Assembly (NCBI RefSeq): GCF_004359215.1
Contig: NC_090614.1
Location: forward strand, 894,650 to 958,649
DNA from: Bremia lactucae
Lineage: Eukaryota; Oomycota; Peronosporomycetes; Peronosporales; Peronosporaceae
DNA length: 64,000 nt
Direction: 5' to 3'
The position numbers and the translations under genes are program-made. This document shows positions 11,452-21,680 of this stretch, piece by piece. Positions within the stretch are counted from its first letter, which is position 1. Each line of letters opens with the position of its first letter. Under the pieces are notes generated by a model, which worked only from the letters and a program-made list of their open reading frames with translations, did not search any database and was not told the DNA's origin.

Positions 11452-12210
11452 AAGACATGAACACCGTAATCAACGTGTGTTCATAAACTGGATTGCTCGT
11501 GATACAACTCGCTAAGAGCCGTTTGTGTTGGGTATAAGCGTGAACATCACTCTAGCCTTGCTTGAGTTTCCGAAGCTCTGATCGAGCTCTGAACTCAGCC
11601 TTAGGCGGTTCAAACGTCTGTTTGAGCCGGGCTTTAAAAGCCTCTAGCGAGCCAAAGACATATGATTCGCGCAACTTAAGGCCTAATGCTCTTTTTTGGC
11701 ACGACTTGCCAAATTTAATTGAGCAAATGTGACTTGCATTTGCTCGTCCACGATGTGACGAGCCTTCATAGCACCGTCCAGTTCGACAAACGACCTTAAA
11801 CAGCGTCCTCTTCGACTCCTTAATACTTAGAGAAGTCTGTCTTTAAGCTTTCCGAACGACGCGTGTGCGTCATCCCAGATTCCGGGGTCTCTACCTGTTG
11901 CAATCTCAACAGTTCTGCCTGTTAAGAGCCTAGCCAATTCAGCAAGGCTACCTTCTCCTTCACCTCGTCAAATTCCTGTTGTATGAGCTTGGCGATGACT
12001 AAATGGAGGGCATCTCTGTCGAAACTGGACAACTTGGCCAATATGTCATAATCCTCTACGGTCTCATTCGTTCGACCGCACTCGTGTCTAAGTCACTTAG
12101 AAAAGAGTAGCTATCACGCGAAACGTGATGCGTATTTTTAGTGTCATGTAGCATGTCCATGTTAGATGATGGAACTGTGAATCTTGGACGGACTACAAGG
12201 TGCTTTTAGG

Positions 12211-12671
12211 TGTAACGGGCACTACTGACTAGTACTGCTTCAGTACAAGTCTACTTCGCACTGCCTCAGTTCAAGTCCACTTCGCACTGATTCAGTGCTA
12301 GTGGTGCCTCAAGTCACTTCACGTACACTAATACGTGCCGAGGAATACTCTCTTTAAAACACTTACTTTAACGAGGTTTAAAGGGGAACTGTATTTAACA
12401 TAATTAAGTTCTTTTGTTTCTAACTATTTTCTACTAACTTAATTCTATACTAATACGAAACATGTAATAAATTCTTTTCTGTATCTCTCTTTGCGCGCGT
12501 CCAGTGCTGACTGGACCACTGAGCAAGCAAATATAAACGCCTATATCTGCCAATGAATAAATTTTCGAATATTACTATGTAATGTAATATTTTCAAGATA
12601 TTATCGACCTTTTAGATATTATATTTATTAACAACCTTTAAGTGTTAACTGAATGTAACGATACCGTTACA
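12211..12671 (-). repeat. Gypsy LTR-A, minus orientation (5' LTR of the 6143-12210 element)
   Basis: 461 bases. On the minus strand it begins TGTAACGGTATCGTTACATT at 12671 and ends AGTAGTGCCCGTTACA at 12211. It lies at the gag end of the minus-strand gypsy-A, as a 5' LTR should. Its outer edge abuts copia leader sequence, exactly as at 31295, so both LTRs share one insertion junction. Confidence 0.85.
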
Positions 12672-14649
12672 ACACTTCCTTCCGGGTCGACGCCCCAGCT
12701 TCCAGGTTTGGTAGTTATAGTCGGTGATATGTGTGGATACACTAAGTTTTGAAAGGTTCTTAGTTTGGTTAGCTTGAGATTTAGCAAGATCTCACTAATA
12801 TATTGATAAAGCCACTGAGGTGGCCCCCGGAGAATGGTTAAACGCGTCTGGCGCGCGTTGTAATATGGAATTCTTTAACCATGCTTTCTTCCTTTTCTAT
12901 AGGTGGTGAATAAGCCCAAATCTCGCTCCAAGACATCTCGCCAAGGATCGACTTGTGCTAGCGACATTCAAGTGGTGAAGGCGTGTCACTGATAACTAGG
13001 CGCTGCAGGTCCCATTTAGAGTTGACGAAGACTGCGTAGGTGCTAACTGAAAGAATGAAGCGCAAGATCGAAGACCTGAAGATGGATTGGCTGTGCAAGT
13101 GCTACGTAAGAGTCATAAGGGTGGTGACAGACGACCATGCTAGAGAATAGTCGAAGAAAGAAGGAGGATCTGATCAAGGTAACTGAATATTGTGCGTTAC
13201 ACGAAATGATGGCACGCAAGGGAAATCACGAGGGCGCGCAAGACTACACGATAAGACCCTAGAACGACTCCGGTTTCTAGATTGAGCCTTTTGATAGCTT
13301 AAACTTCATGCTATGGAGCTACGAGATAAAGATGTGCCTCATGCCCAAGACGTCACTTTTTAATTTCAGCGACCTCTTGAGCATGCCGATTTGCTGAGGC
13401 ACGGGTAGAAGAAGCTACAGATCTTTACACAAGCAAGAGAAACGGCAAGTTGCACCCGAAGAAACATCAAGAACGGTGTGCTAAAAGACCGCCAGGAACG
13501 TGTTTTAACTGTGGCAAGGTCGGCCACTCTGTCAAAGATTGCCGTTCAAGTTGTGGACCAAGAGAAACTCGAGAAGCGAAAGACGACCCCTCCAACATCG
13601 CCCTATTGCTAGCGAAGGGTCGGCTGGATTATGGACAGTGGCGCATCTGCACACATGTCCAAGGACCGGGAAGCTTTTGTAGAGTACAAGAAAGTGTGTC
13701 GGGCCCGCAGTATATCAAGCGCGAAGAGTGGTGTGAAGCTCAAGGTCATCGGCCATGGAATCGCGAAACTACAACTCTGGACCGGGCATGCGTAGATCGA
13801 TGCTCGCTTCGATAACACTCTCCATGCTGAAGATCTGTCAACAAAAATTGTTCTTGCTAACGGCTGCATCAGCGCGAGGAATGACAATAGATATCACGCG
13901 CAACGAGTGCGTCGTGCAACGGAGCGGGACACCAGTTGCCACTGAAGGAAAAAGGGTATCTGATGTACCTAAACGTTGAGGTTGGAGCGGAAATGAAGTT
14001 TGGCGTCTTATGTGACGTATGCGCGACATTCAAGCAAGTGCGCAAGTCATTCAAGGCGTGTGAGGAAGACAAGAGATTGCACGTTTTGACGGTATCGTGT
14101 GCTCTGCTGTGCGTGGGCCAATCACTCCAGCTTCAAGATCCGGCTTCAAATACATTGCGAGCTGCATCATGATGAAGAGCTGATACGTGAAAATTTACCC
14201 GTTGCGAAAGAAGAGTGAAGTCGTGAACGCGTTCGGAAGGTTATATTAGGAGGTCAAAATAGCATTTGGGACTAAGATCAAGGCCATTCAAAGTGACATC
14301 GGTGGCGAGCACGAAACACGGAAATGAATAGCTGCTGCGAGGAACCGTTTATCAAACAAGAGTTCATAGTTCCTTCAATCCTGAACAGAACGACATAGCT
14401 TAGCGCATGAATCGAACTCTGGTAGAGATGACGCGCTTAACGCATAACGACAGCGGTCTCGACAAGTTCTACTGATGCAAATCGTTAATGACAGCGGCTG
14501 ACATTCAAAACGTGGTTTCAAAGTCGTCGAACAAGAAGTCAAGCCCGTACGAGATGTTGTATAAGCGAAAGCCGCACAACGATCATATGCGCGTGTTTTT
14601 TGGCTCGCGAAACTACGCGCACATTATCAACGAGGCTTCGAACACAAAT
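12672..14649 (+). mobile_element. Ty1/copia 5' half: leader, internally deleted gag, zinc knuckle, protease, integrase (broken)
   Basis: Plus-strand copia: leader (12672-13270), gag start at about 13280 (RLSLLIA-type frame, LWSYEIKMCLMPK), CCHC knuckle in the open frame 13450-13815 (CFNCGKVGHSVKDC), protease remnant (about 13620-13850) and integrase with MTAADIQNVVSKSSNKKS, YEMLYKRKPHNDHMRV (14488-14649). The middle of gag is missing: the MKM-like segment joins directly to LFNFSDLL. The element is cut at 14649 by LTR-A and resumes at about 15366 with RNase H. Confidence 0.85.
13450..13815 (+). pseudogene. Copia gag nucleocapsid (CCHC zinc knuckle) and start of protease
   Basis: Open frame of 121 residues. 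It begins near the end of gag, with KKHQERCAKRPPGTCFNCGK. The knuckle CFNCGKVGHSVKDC fits C-x2-C-x4-H-x4-C and would bind the element RNA. The following RICTHVQGPGSF lies over the protease active-site region, but in a frame other than the one that reads MDSGASAHM, so the join to the protease is broken. Confidence 0.75.
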
Positions 14650-15070
14650 TGTAACGGGGGGTATCGTAACGTGAAATAACACTTAAAAGTTATTAGTTGA
14701 TATTGTCTAAAAGGATATTACTTTACACGGTAAGAATCGAAAAGCTTATCCATTGGTACATATAGACCATTGTATCTACTTTCTCCGCGGTCCAGTCAGC
14801 GCTTGAGGCGCGCAAAGAGAGAGACAGAAAAGAATTTATTACATGTTTTGTATTAGTATATAATTAAGTTAGTATTAAAAAGATAGAAACAGAAGAACTA
14901 AATTATATTAAATACAGTTTAAAATTAAACCTCGTTAAAGTAAGTGTTTTAAAGAGAGTATTCCTCTGCACGTACTAGTGTACATGAAGTGACGTAAGGC
15001 ACCACTCGCACTGAAACAGTGCGAAGTAGACTTGTACTGAAGCAGTACAAGTCAGTAGTGCCCCGTTACA
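14650..15070 (+). repeat. Gypsy LTR-A, plus orientation, inside copia
   Basis: 421 bases from TGTAACGGGGGGTATCG to GCCCCGTTACA, with the GTACTGAAGCAGTACAAG palindrome before the end. The 19 bases in front (CGAGGCTTCGAACACAAAT) also precede LTR-A at 17146 and 33620 with small changes. It is followed after 14 bases by a minus-oriented LTR-B. Confidence 0.85.
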
Positions 15071-15084
15071 CGTATAAACTACAC

Positions 15085-15365
15085 TGTAACAAAGCGCGTT
15101 TTGCTAGTACTAACAACAGTACTAGTTAACGTACGCTGATTAAAGTAAAGGTGGTGTACCTTGAAACTACACGTACACAAAGGTACAGAGGAAGGTTTTC
15201 TACAAAGCTAAGAGGACTCAGCTTAAAAGGTCTTAACTTAAGGTTATTAGGGAAAAGAGCAAAACTATATTAATATATTAAGTTTCTTACGTAACGATCT
15301 TCTAAATGTTACTGGCTTTATTAAATTAATACATAATAAGTATGACGCCTACTTCCGGACCGCCG
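15085..15365 (-). repeat. LTR-B end fragment, minus orientation
   Basis: Starts TGTAACAAAGCGCG and contains GTACTAACAACAGTACTAG and the ACACGTACACAAAGGTACAG block. It is the reverse complement of the end of LTR-B (compare plus-strand ends at 16699 and 33171). It is truncated before the LTR start. LTR-B is a diverged relative of LTR-A: both have a tandem GTACT/AGTAC palindrome and a CCTCTG(T/C)AC block near the end. Confidence 0.65.
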
Positions 15366-16020
15366 ATGAACAAATATCGTGAATGCGGTTAGTGAAGTTG
15401 CCAAGTTCTGTAAGCTCTACGGATAGCCACACTGGACGGCGGTCAAGCAAATTCTCAAGTACTTGAAGACGACTAAAGATAACACTATTGTAACCAGCGG
15501 CGTTAACAAGGGAGAGCTCATTTAATTTGCGGATACACACTGGCCAGGCGACCTAGATACGCGGCGTTTAAAGACAAGATACGCGATATTCTTGAACGGC
15601 GGAAGGATCTCACGGAAATTCAAGTGCTATCCGACCGTTACGACATCAAGCACGGAAGCAGAGATCATGAGTTTATCCAGCGCAACTCAAGAGGCAGTCT
15701 GCCTTCGAAACTTGATGAAGGACTTGGAGTACAAGACGGATACGGCGACGACGGTTTTTCAACACAATCAAGGATGTATTGCGCTGGCCAAGGATTTTGT
15801 CTACCATTCGCTCACGAAGCACATCGACATCAAGTTGCATTACTTGCGTGAGAAGGTAGCAAGTGAGTTAAATGTGCTGGAGTACAAGCCGACGGAAGAA
15901 ATATTCGCGGACGGGTCGACCAAGGCTCTTCGAAGAGAAAAGCATTTCAAGTTTTTGATGAGAATCGGCATGGTGGCACAAGGGCTTACACTTAGAGTGC
16001 CCATCGAGGGAGAGTGTTGA
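15366..16020 (+). pseudogene. Copia RT end and RNase H
   Basis: The open frame 15592-16020 (142 residues) carries the copia RNase H end: SSTEAEIMSLSSATQEAVCL, then YHSLTKHIDIKLHYLREKV and IFADGSTKALRREKH. The stretch 15366-15592 is the preceding RT end, frameshifted and lacking an open frame. The frame ends in TGA inside TGTTGA, the first bases of the copia LTR (16015). It continues the copia at 12672-14649 after the LTR insertions. Confidence 0.85.
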
Positions 16021-16141
16021 AGATTGATGAGTCCATAGAAAGTGTTGCACTTTATGCATATGCTTGTATCGGGGAAATATATACATGAGAGCAAGAGATA
16101 GCATGGTAAGAATACTACGGAGAAAAACTGTATGGAAAAAT
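16015..16141 (+). repeat. Copia 3' LTR, plus orientation
   Basis: Starts TGTTGAAGATTGATGAG right after the GGGAGAG polypurine tract and contains GTGTTGCACTTTATGCATA, shared with the copies at 2655, 38340 and 46582 on the minus strand. The end merges into the SINE remnant. Confidence 0.65.
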
Positions 16142-16300
16142 CATGCGCTGCAGATCAGTCGGTTCGATACCCGGCAACAAAAAAAGAAATCTCCAGGAAT
16201 TGGTATTTGGGGTCATCAGCAGTCTCTTGTCAGACGGTAAAGTCCCCCATTTTATGATGGTCCACATATGTGGGAAAAGGGGCGCACCGACCGAACGAAA
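16142..16300 (+). repeat. tRNA-derived SINE, internally deleted
   Basis: Begins TGCGCTGCAGATCAG and keeps the B box (GGTTCGATACC) but has lost the A box and anticodon arm. The body ends with CCCCCATTTTATGATGGTCC and GGGGCGCACCG. The copy at 38050-38215 (-) has the same deletion. Both sit directly behind a copia LTR. Confidence 0.6.
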
Positions 16301-16440
16301 AGAGATAACGGTAGGATAGAATTAACGGCAGCATCGAGATAAACTCATGATACAAATACTTTCCGGTTCGGAATTTCGACCGTAAACTCATCTTCAAGCT
16401 CATAAGATAGTAGCTTAACAGATTCGGCGCCATACATACA
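16301..16440 (-). other. Short conserved reading frame, function unknown
   Basis: An ATG at 16437 on the minus strand opens MYGAESVKLLSYELEDEFTV and continues EIPNRK before a stop. The sequence at 32935-32800 encodes nearly the same start (MYGADPVKLLFCELEDEFTV), and there the frame runs on into copia gag. I do not recognise it. It may be the leader part of this copia family. Confidence 0.35.
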
Positions 16441-16699
16441 TAATTAGCTATAAATATAATAAGTTCAGTAGTAAATAGAAGATCATTACGTAGGAAACCA
16501 GATATATTAATCCAGCTTTACTTTTTCACATTTTAACGCCTTAGACTAGACCCAAAAGTAAGCTTAGTAATTTCAGCTTTACAAGAAACCTTCCTCTGTA
16601 CCTTTGTGTACATGAAGTTTCGAGGCATCTCACCTTCACTGTAATCAGGGTTAATTGACTAGTACTGTTATCAGTACTAGCAAAAGGTGCCCTGTTACA
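16441..16699 (+). repeat. LTR-B end fragment, plus orientation
   Basis: Ends AAAAGGTGCCCTGTTACA and contains CCTCTGTACCTTTGTGTACA, the reverse complement of the block in the 15085 copy. The LTR start is missing. The same arrangement occurs at 32930-33171. Confidence 0.6.
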
Positions 16700-17145
16700 A
16701 ATGACCGTGTAAGGTCAAGAAAAGCCATTTAGAAATAGGGAACGCAAGCGTTTCCCTAAGATGGGTCAATTGACTTTTAATGAAATTAAGACCTGATGCA
16801 CTGGACTTACAAAAAAGTTGTCCATAGACCAGTCTGACGTTAACAGTGCAATCGTTGTAAATCACTAGTCATTACAAGATGCCGTAATTGAAAATTAATT
16901 TGCTCAGCATCTGCCAATAATTGCTCAAGCTGCGCCTCTCATACACCAACTTCATGTTTTTTAACTACCGCGCTGCGAAATTAACCTCAGTCCTTTTAAG
17001 TTAGTTCTTTTGTTTCTCCGTAAGCTTCTGCATATTGGGCTGATGTAAAATTCATCGGTCACGATCGAGTATAAACCTTCCTTGCCCACCTTCATAGCAG
17101 CAAATTTACGAATCGCACAATATCGACGAGGCTTCAAACGCAAAT
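16700..17145. other. Duplicated non-coding stretch between LTR-B and LTR-A
   Basis: Closely resembles 33172-33619. Together with the flanking LTRs, about 16330-17580 repeats 32800-33990 in direct orientation. A 60-codon open frame on the minus strand (FAAMKVGKEGLYSIVTDEF) is partly shared by the other copy, but I cannot name it. Confidence 0.5.
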
Positions 17146-17584
17146 TGTAACGGGGTGTATCGTCACATGAATGAACATTTAAAGATTATTAATACATATA
17201 TTATCTAAAAGGTAGATAATATTTGGAGAATTTAACTTAACATGGTAATATTCTAAAAGCTTATCCATTGGTAGATATAGACCATTATATCTACTTTCTC
17301 CGCGGTTCAGTCAGCGCTGGACGCGCGCAAAGAGAAAGACAGACAAGACTTACTCACATGTTATGTATTAGTTTTAATTAAGTTAGTACTAAAAAGATAG
17401 ATACAGAAGAACTTTATAATACAAAATAAAGTTTTAAATTAACCCTCTTTAAAGTAAGTGTTTTAAAGAGAGTCTTCCTCTGGACGTACTAGTGTACGTG
17501 AAGTGACGTGAGACAGCACTCGCACCGAAGCAGAGCGAAGTGGACTTGTACTGAAGCAGTACAAGTCAATAAAGCTTCGTTACA
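17146..17584 (+). repeat. Gypsy LTR-A, plus orientation
   Basis: 439 bases from TGTAACGGGGTGTATCGTCA to AAAGCTTCGTTACA. The left flank CGAGGCTTCAAACGCAAAT is shared with the copies at 14650 and 33620. Followed by minus-oriented LTR-B units as at 14650 and 42079. Confidence 0.85.
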
Positions 17585-17589
17585 CAAAA

Positions 17590-18165
17590 AGGTAACACAT
17601 TATCGAGGCGCCTTTTACTAGTACTAAAAACAGTACTTGTTAACCTACGCTGATTACAGTAAAGGAGTGGTACCTCGAAACTACACGTACACAAAGGTAC
17701 AGAGGAAGGTATTATACAAATCTAAGAAAACTCAGCTTTAAGGTCTAGACGTAAGGTTAATAAAGATAAAAAGTAAAACTGTATTAATAAATAAAGTTTT
17801 CTACGTAATGATCTTCTATATATTTATGAAATTAATAAATAAAAGTATGACGCCTACTTGCGCACCGCCGATAAAAAGACTACGAAGTGCTACGGTGGAA
17901 CGGGATACTCTTTTAATAGTACTGGCAGTATTAGTTGGCCTAAGTAAGGTAGGATGCCTTAAAACGAAAACAAGGTACAGATGAAGCTTTTTACAATGCT
18001 ACGATAACTTAGCAATAAGTTCTAGTCTAATGCTTAGAATAGAGAGAAAGTAAAACTTTTTAAATATATTTGGTTCTCCGTAACGATCTGCTATCGTCTA
18101 CATCACTTATTATATTATAACTAACTAAGTTTGGTGCCTACTTGCGCATCGCACAATTGTGTCCT
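17590..18165 (-). repeat. Two tandem LTR-B fragments, minus orientation
   Basis: First unit about 17590-17875, second about 17876-18165. Each has the TAGTACT..AGTACT palindrome, the GGTACAG.GGAAG block and an ending like ACTTGCGCA(C/T)CGC. Same pair as 42521-43090. Abuts a minus-oriented LTR-A at 18171. Confidence 0.6.
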
Positions 18166-18170
18166 GTAAC

Positions 18171-18297
18171 TGTAACGTGGCACTACGACTTGCACTGTTT
18201 CAATACAAGTCCACTTCGCACTGCTTCAGTTGCGAGTGGTGCCTTACGTTATTTCACGTACACCAGTACGTGCAGAGGAAGACTTCTCTTTAAGACA
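18171..18297 (-). repeat. Gypsy LTR-A end, minus orientation, cut by scaffold gap
   Basis: Starts TGTAACGTGGCACTACG, with the AATACAAGTCCACTTCGCAC and GTACACCAGTACGTGCAGAG blocks of LTR-A read in reverse. The remainder is lost in the N run. Confidence 0.75.
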
Positions 18298-18397
18298 NNN
18301 NNNNNNNNNNNNNNNNNNNNNNNNNNNNNNNNNNNNNNNNNNNNNNNNNNNNNNNNNNNNNNNNNNNNNNNNNNNNNNNNNNNNNNNNNNNNNNNNN
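18298..18397. other. Assembly gap, 100 N
   Basis: Exactly 100 Ns, the conventional length for a scaffold join of unknown size. Sequence order and orientation across it are not guaranteed. Confidence 0.98.
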
Positions 18398-18749
18398 GTG
18401 TCGACTCATTGTAGTCGACAATGAGCGACGGATCAACATTATCACTGTTAAACTGAGATGGATCATTAAGCCCCGTTACGCGATAGCAGCAGTTGCTGTC
18501 GGCGTTTCGACTAAGGCATTGGACGCTGCCGGCGTGTTAACGCGGCGCGTGCGCTTAGCGAGGTTGCGTGGATGTCTTTGCAGACGACCCACCAACGTGG
18601 CCCTTTTTAGGTGGCATCTTTGGCGCCGTGTTTGTAAACACAGGTCGCTGAAGTAAATGAGAGAACAAGCGGCGCGTAAGCTGCTCGCAGTTCCTCTCTC
18701 CTCTTTGACGAATTTAAAAATGTAAATTCGTTTTTAAAGGGAGGGATGG
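18398..18749 (+). mobile_element. 3' end of a gypsy-C-like element with polypurine tract
   Basis: No open frame of note. The last 14 bases (AAAGGGAGGGATGG) form a polypurine tract immediately before an LTR-C, which marks this as the 3' untranslated end of a plus-strand element whose body lies in or beyond the gap. Confidence 0.5.
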
Positions 18750-19229
18750 CGTAACGGGTTAATTTTGCCCTAATATTACACAGTCACCGTTAAATAAACT
18801 TCGCGAACTTAAGGGAATGGTCAATTGCATAAATAAAGTAATTAGACTCACCTTTCTGGTGTAATTTACATTTGTGAGCAAGCCTTGTGTATGTGATGCA
18901 CATAGGCGCATTCACGATGACGGGTTGCGTCATCCATTACCGGAGGTATCTAGAATGATAAATTCGCAATACATATTAGTGTTATCTACAGAGATGACGT
19001 TTTAATGGTAAAAACAGGTCTTATATTTAATGCGATTAAATATAAATCAGTCTGAAAACTACTTCTTTGTTAGTAAGTGCGCACGAGAAGCCGGATTACC
19101 GCTCCAGTGACGACACTTTACTAGCAAACTTAAAGCGTTGGGTGAGGTCGCTTAGTCTAAGCGCTTCCTCGGTGTGCTAGGGTGTGTGCTTAAGTAGAGC
19201 GTGGCCACATTTAGACGTGCCCGCCTACA
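18750..19229 (+). repeat. Gypsy LTR-C, plus orientation
   Basis: 480 bases from CGTAACGGGTTAATTTTGCC (TGTAAC start mutated) to ACGTGCCCGCCTACA. Shares TTGTGTATGTGATGCACATA, GATTACCGCTCC and TAGAGCGTGGCC with the copies at 54412, 58662 and 62708. Preceded by a polypurine tract, so a 3' LTR. Confidence 0.7.
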
Positions 19230-20380
19230 AAACCATTCGGTCATTATATCTCATGTAAGCACACATGACACTCTATAGCTGGCTTTAGCAAGGGAGCATT
19301 TTTTTAGTTTTCAGCCTCTCAGTTTATGACTCAGTAATACTAAAATTGTCTCACGATATTTATCTTACTCTTCATTAACGTTTCAGAAACAACCAATAAT
19401 TAGCCTTGGATTAAGAGGATATGTCATGTAATGGGGATGTTATCAAACTTAATAAATGTTGATATCATAATGTAAACTAAAGTGAAACTTTAGGTCTTTG
19501 TTGGACTCTTACCAAGTATACGTTTTGCATTTTCTTTAATTCAGGTGTAATACAGACGGTTCGGCTAAGAGGAGCCAGAAGCGTAGGCTGCAAAGACCCC
19601 ATGCAATGCACATACGGACGAAGGATCACGTCACTAGGAGCAACCAATACAAAGACAAATATAAAGAAAGATATTAGTCAGGTAAATTATATATATGTAA
19701 AGCAGAAAAAAAAGCGTTGAAGCGGAACTACCTCGCTCCCAAAGTAAGAGGAAGACTTTAGACGCAGAGAGTCTCTTAGTTCTATAGAACTAATGGATCA
19801 ACAACTCAGGGAAACGTTCAAGCTATTAAAACTTTATAAATTCTAGTTAAAGGGATTCGGGGTTCGTAGAACCAAGTGGCAACTAGTACTCAAGAAGAAA
19901 TACCTTAGGCTTCTTTCACATATTGATCAATGCGCAAGCCATAGGAAGGCACTTGACGCTTTAAAAACAAAAGGGGAACAGAACTTCATTTAATTATTTA
20001 ATCCAGATCCTTACCCGAGCTAAGTTAAAATATATTTCGGCCGCCGGATTTATATCTGGCGGCGACCACATTTGTTACTTATAATAAACGTAATTTCAGC
20101 TACTAACAATTCTAGAATAGTTTGAAAGGGTAGTTTCCCATAACGTAAATATACCACAACAACGGTTCTCCAACCGATATGTGCCCCATTACACGTTTTC
20201 CCATCAGACTATGGACAGTGGGTGACAACATTCGCCTCATTTCCTCTTTAGTTTTATTATTTTTATTTCTTTATGCCATGACAATGAAGCGTGAGTCACA
20301 GACTTTTAGCACCTTCGTCGACAATGAGGGGATGGCAGACTTTGAAAGCATTGAGCAGGACTCGGGACCCTGAGTCTAAC
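19230..20380. other. Stretch without recognisable genes
   Basis: AT-rich sequence with only short open frames. It may include another long LTR (it holds TGTAAG near 19254 and CCCATTACA near 20192), but I found no second copy in the window to prove that. Confidence 0.4.
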
Positions 20381-21260
20381 ATCATTACGAATCCACTCGA
20401 TGAAGAGCAAGAGCAGGCAATCATCCTAGAAGAACAAGCTCGACGTTGAGCTACCAAGATATCAAAAGCTTATGCTCATAGCTAATATAGATTCACTTCG
20501 CTTAGTGCGGACGAGCGTCTCAAAGAGATGGCGGTCACAGCTTGGGCATCTGGATCTCCAGTGACCCGGCGAGGACGCCGGAGGAAATCGCTGCTCGCGA
20601 CGCTTCTATGAGCAATACCTTACGCCAAAGAAAATGACGCGAAGTCAGTATCTGACGCTTTTATGTGATCAAGCCCGTGGGTCTTCGGTGACCTCCATGA
20701 TAATAATTCCGATCGTTTTGTTTCCAAACAAAACAAGGAGTGCAAAAGAATTTTCAGAACTGGGTCCATCGGGCACGCGGTCTCCGCAATATTTAAAATA
20801 TCGAAGAGTCTGCCGATGTGGCTGATGTTTGTTTGCAACGGAAGGTTCGATTCGATTTCACTAAGCTTAAGGCCAAAGGCCAGTTACGTTCGGCATTTAT
20901 GCCACAAACGAAGAAAAATTTAGCCAATTTTTCAGTGCTTCGGTTGACCGTCAACCATGAATCGAAGCCGCACTGAGGCTACAGAAACACCTTAGTCCAC
21001 GTCTATTGGTGAGAAGCGTCGTTTGATGCGAGTTGGACCTGAGCTTGGCGCTCGATAACGTCAACGGCGTACGGGAAATTTTGCCGAAGAGGTGCCTTAA
21101 ACTCCAAGGAGTTCTCAGAAGAGGGGTACCCCAGCCACTAAACCAGATACTGGTACTCTTACGACGGCGTCGCCTTAAAAGTTTCTTCACGTGAAACTGA
21201 AAGTTCCCTCGCGCATCAAGCAGCGCGGGAGGGGGCCGCAATCTCGACGGAAACATTTAA
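20381..21260 (+). pseudogene. Degenerate gag-like sequence, plus strand
   Basis: Read on the plus strand, broken frames give hydrophilic, charged stretches (for example an E/Q-rich run at about 20400-20440 and LEHEVQLLRESLARVE at about 21270) that would suit a retroelement gag. No zinc knuckle or capsid motif could be confirmed. It meets the minus-strand integrase of gypsy-D tail to tail near 21265. Confidence 0.3.
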
Positions 21261-21264
21261 TGAT

Positions 21265-21666
21265 TTAGAGCACGAGGTACAACTTCTTCGTGAGAGCCTT
21301 GCTCGGGTTGAGAGCCTTTTTAAGCAATTCAGAACCGGCTTTCGATGCTGGAGCGTCATCAACTTCATTTAGAGTACCAGCTGGACATCTTGGTGAGGAC
21401 GTAGCAATCTGCGGCACGACCGTCTGTATCGGCGCAAGCGTGTTCAAGTCCACGCGGGAAGGGTCCCGATATGGCTTGAGTAAACCGACGTAGAATACTG
21501 GGTGTGTAGACAGCTTGCTAAGAAGGCTTAGCGTATAAGCTTGTTCCTTCTTGCCCACGACCGTAAATGGTCCAACAAAGCACGGGCGCAGTTTGGTCTT
21601 AAAGACCGCGGTCATCAAGTTAGTAGGTGGATTCTTAGCGTTTAATAAAACTCGGACTCCGACCAC
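21265..21666 (-). pseudogene. Gypsy-D integrase C-terminal GPF/Y module
   Basis: 133-residue frame with KTKLRPCFVGPFTVVGKKEQ, then LSLLSKLSTHPVFYVGLLKP, the module that follows the catalytic core in Ty3/gypsy integrases (V-G-P-F then H-P-V-F-Y-V-G-L-L-K-P-Y). A proline- and alanine-rich tail follows to the stop at 21265. It is separated from the core frame (21681-22334) by a frame change. Confidence 0.82.
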
Positions 21667-21680
21667 ATAAACAAATTCGT

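Larger units (their letters stand above)
6143..12210 (-). mobile_element. Ty3/gypsy chromodomain element (gypsy-A), internal region, minus strand, degenerate
   Basis: Minus-strand order: leader and gag (about 12160-11180), protease (10860-10508), reverse transcriptase (about 9800-8830), RNase H (about 9084-8319), integrase zinc-binding and core (8319-about 7700), integrase C-terminal part and linker (7705-6780) and chromodomain (about 6707-6513). This pol order, with integrase after RNase H and a chromodomain at the end, is that of Ty3/gypsy chromoviruses. Many stops and frameshifts show it is dead. The 5' LTR is at 12211-12671. The 3' region that carries the antisense ORF in other copies is missing or unrecognisable here. 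Confidence 0.88.

Noticed and set aside
18230..18424. Open frames spanning the N run
   Set aside because: They exist only because Ns translate as X. The run is a gap.
19254..20192. Fourth LTR family (TGTAAG to CATTACA, about 940 bases)
   Set aside because: Only the terminal dinucleotides suggest it; no second copy, polypurine tract or primer site was found in the window.
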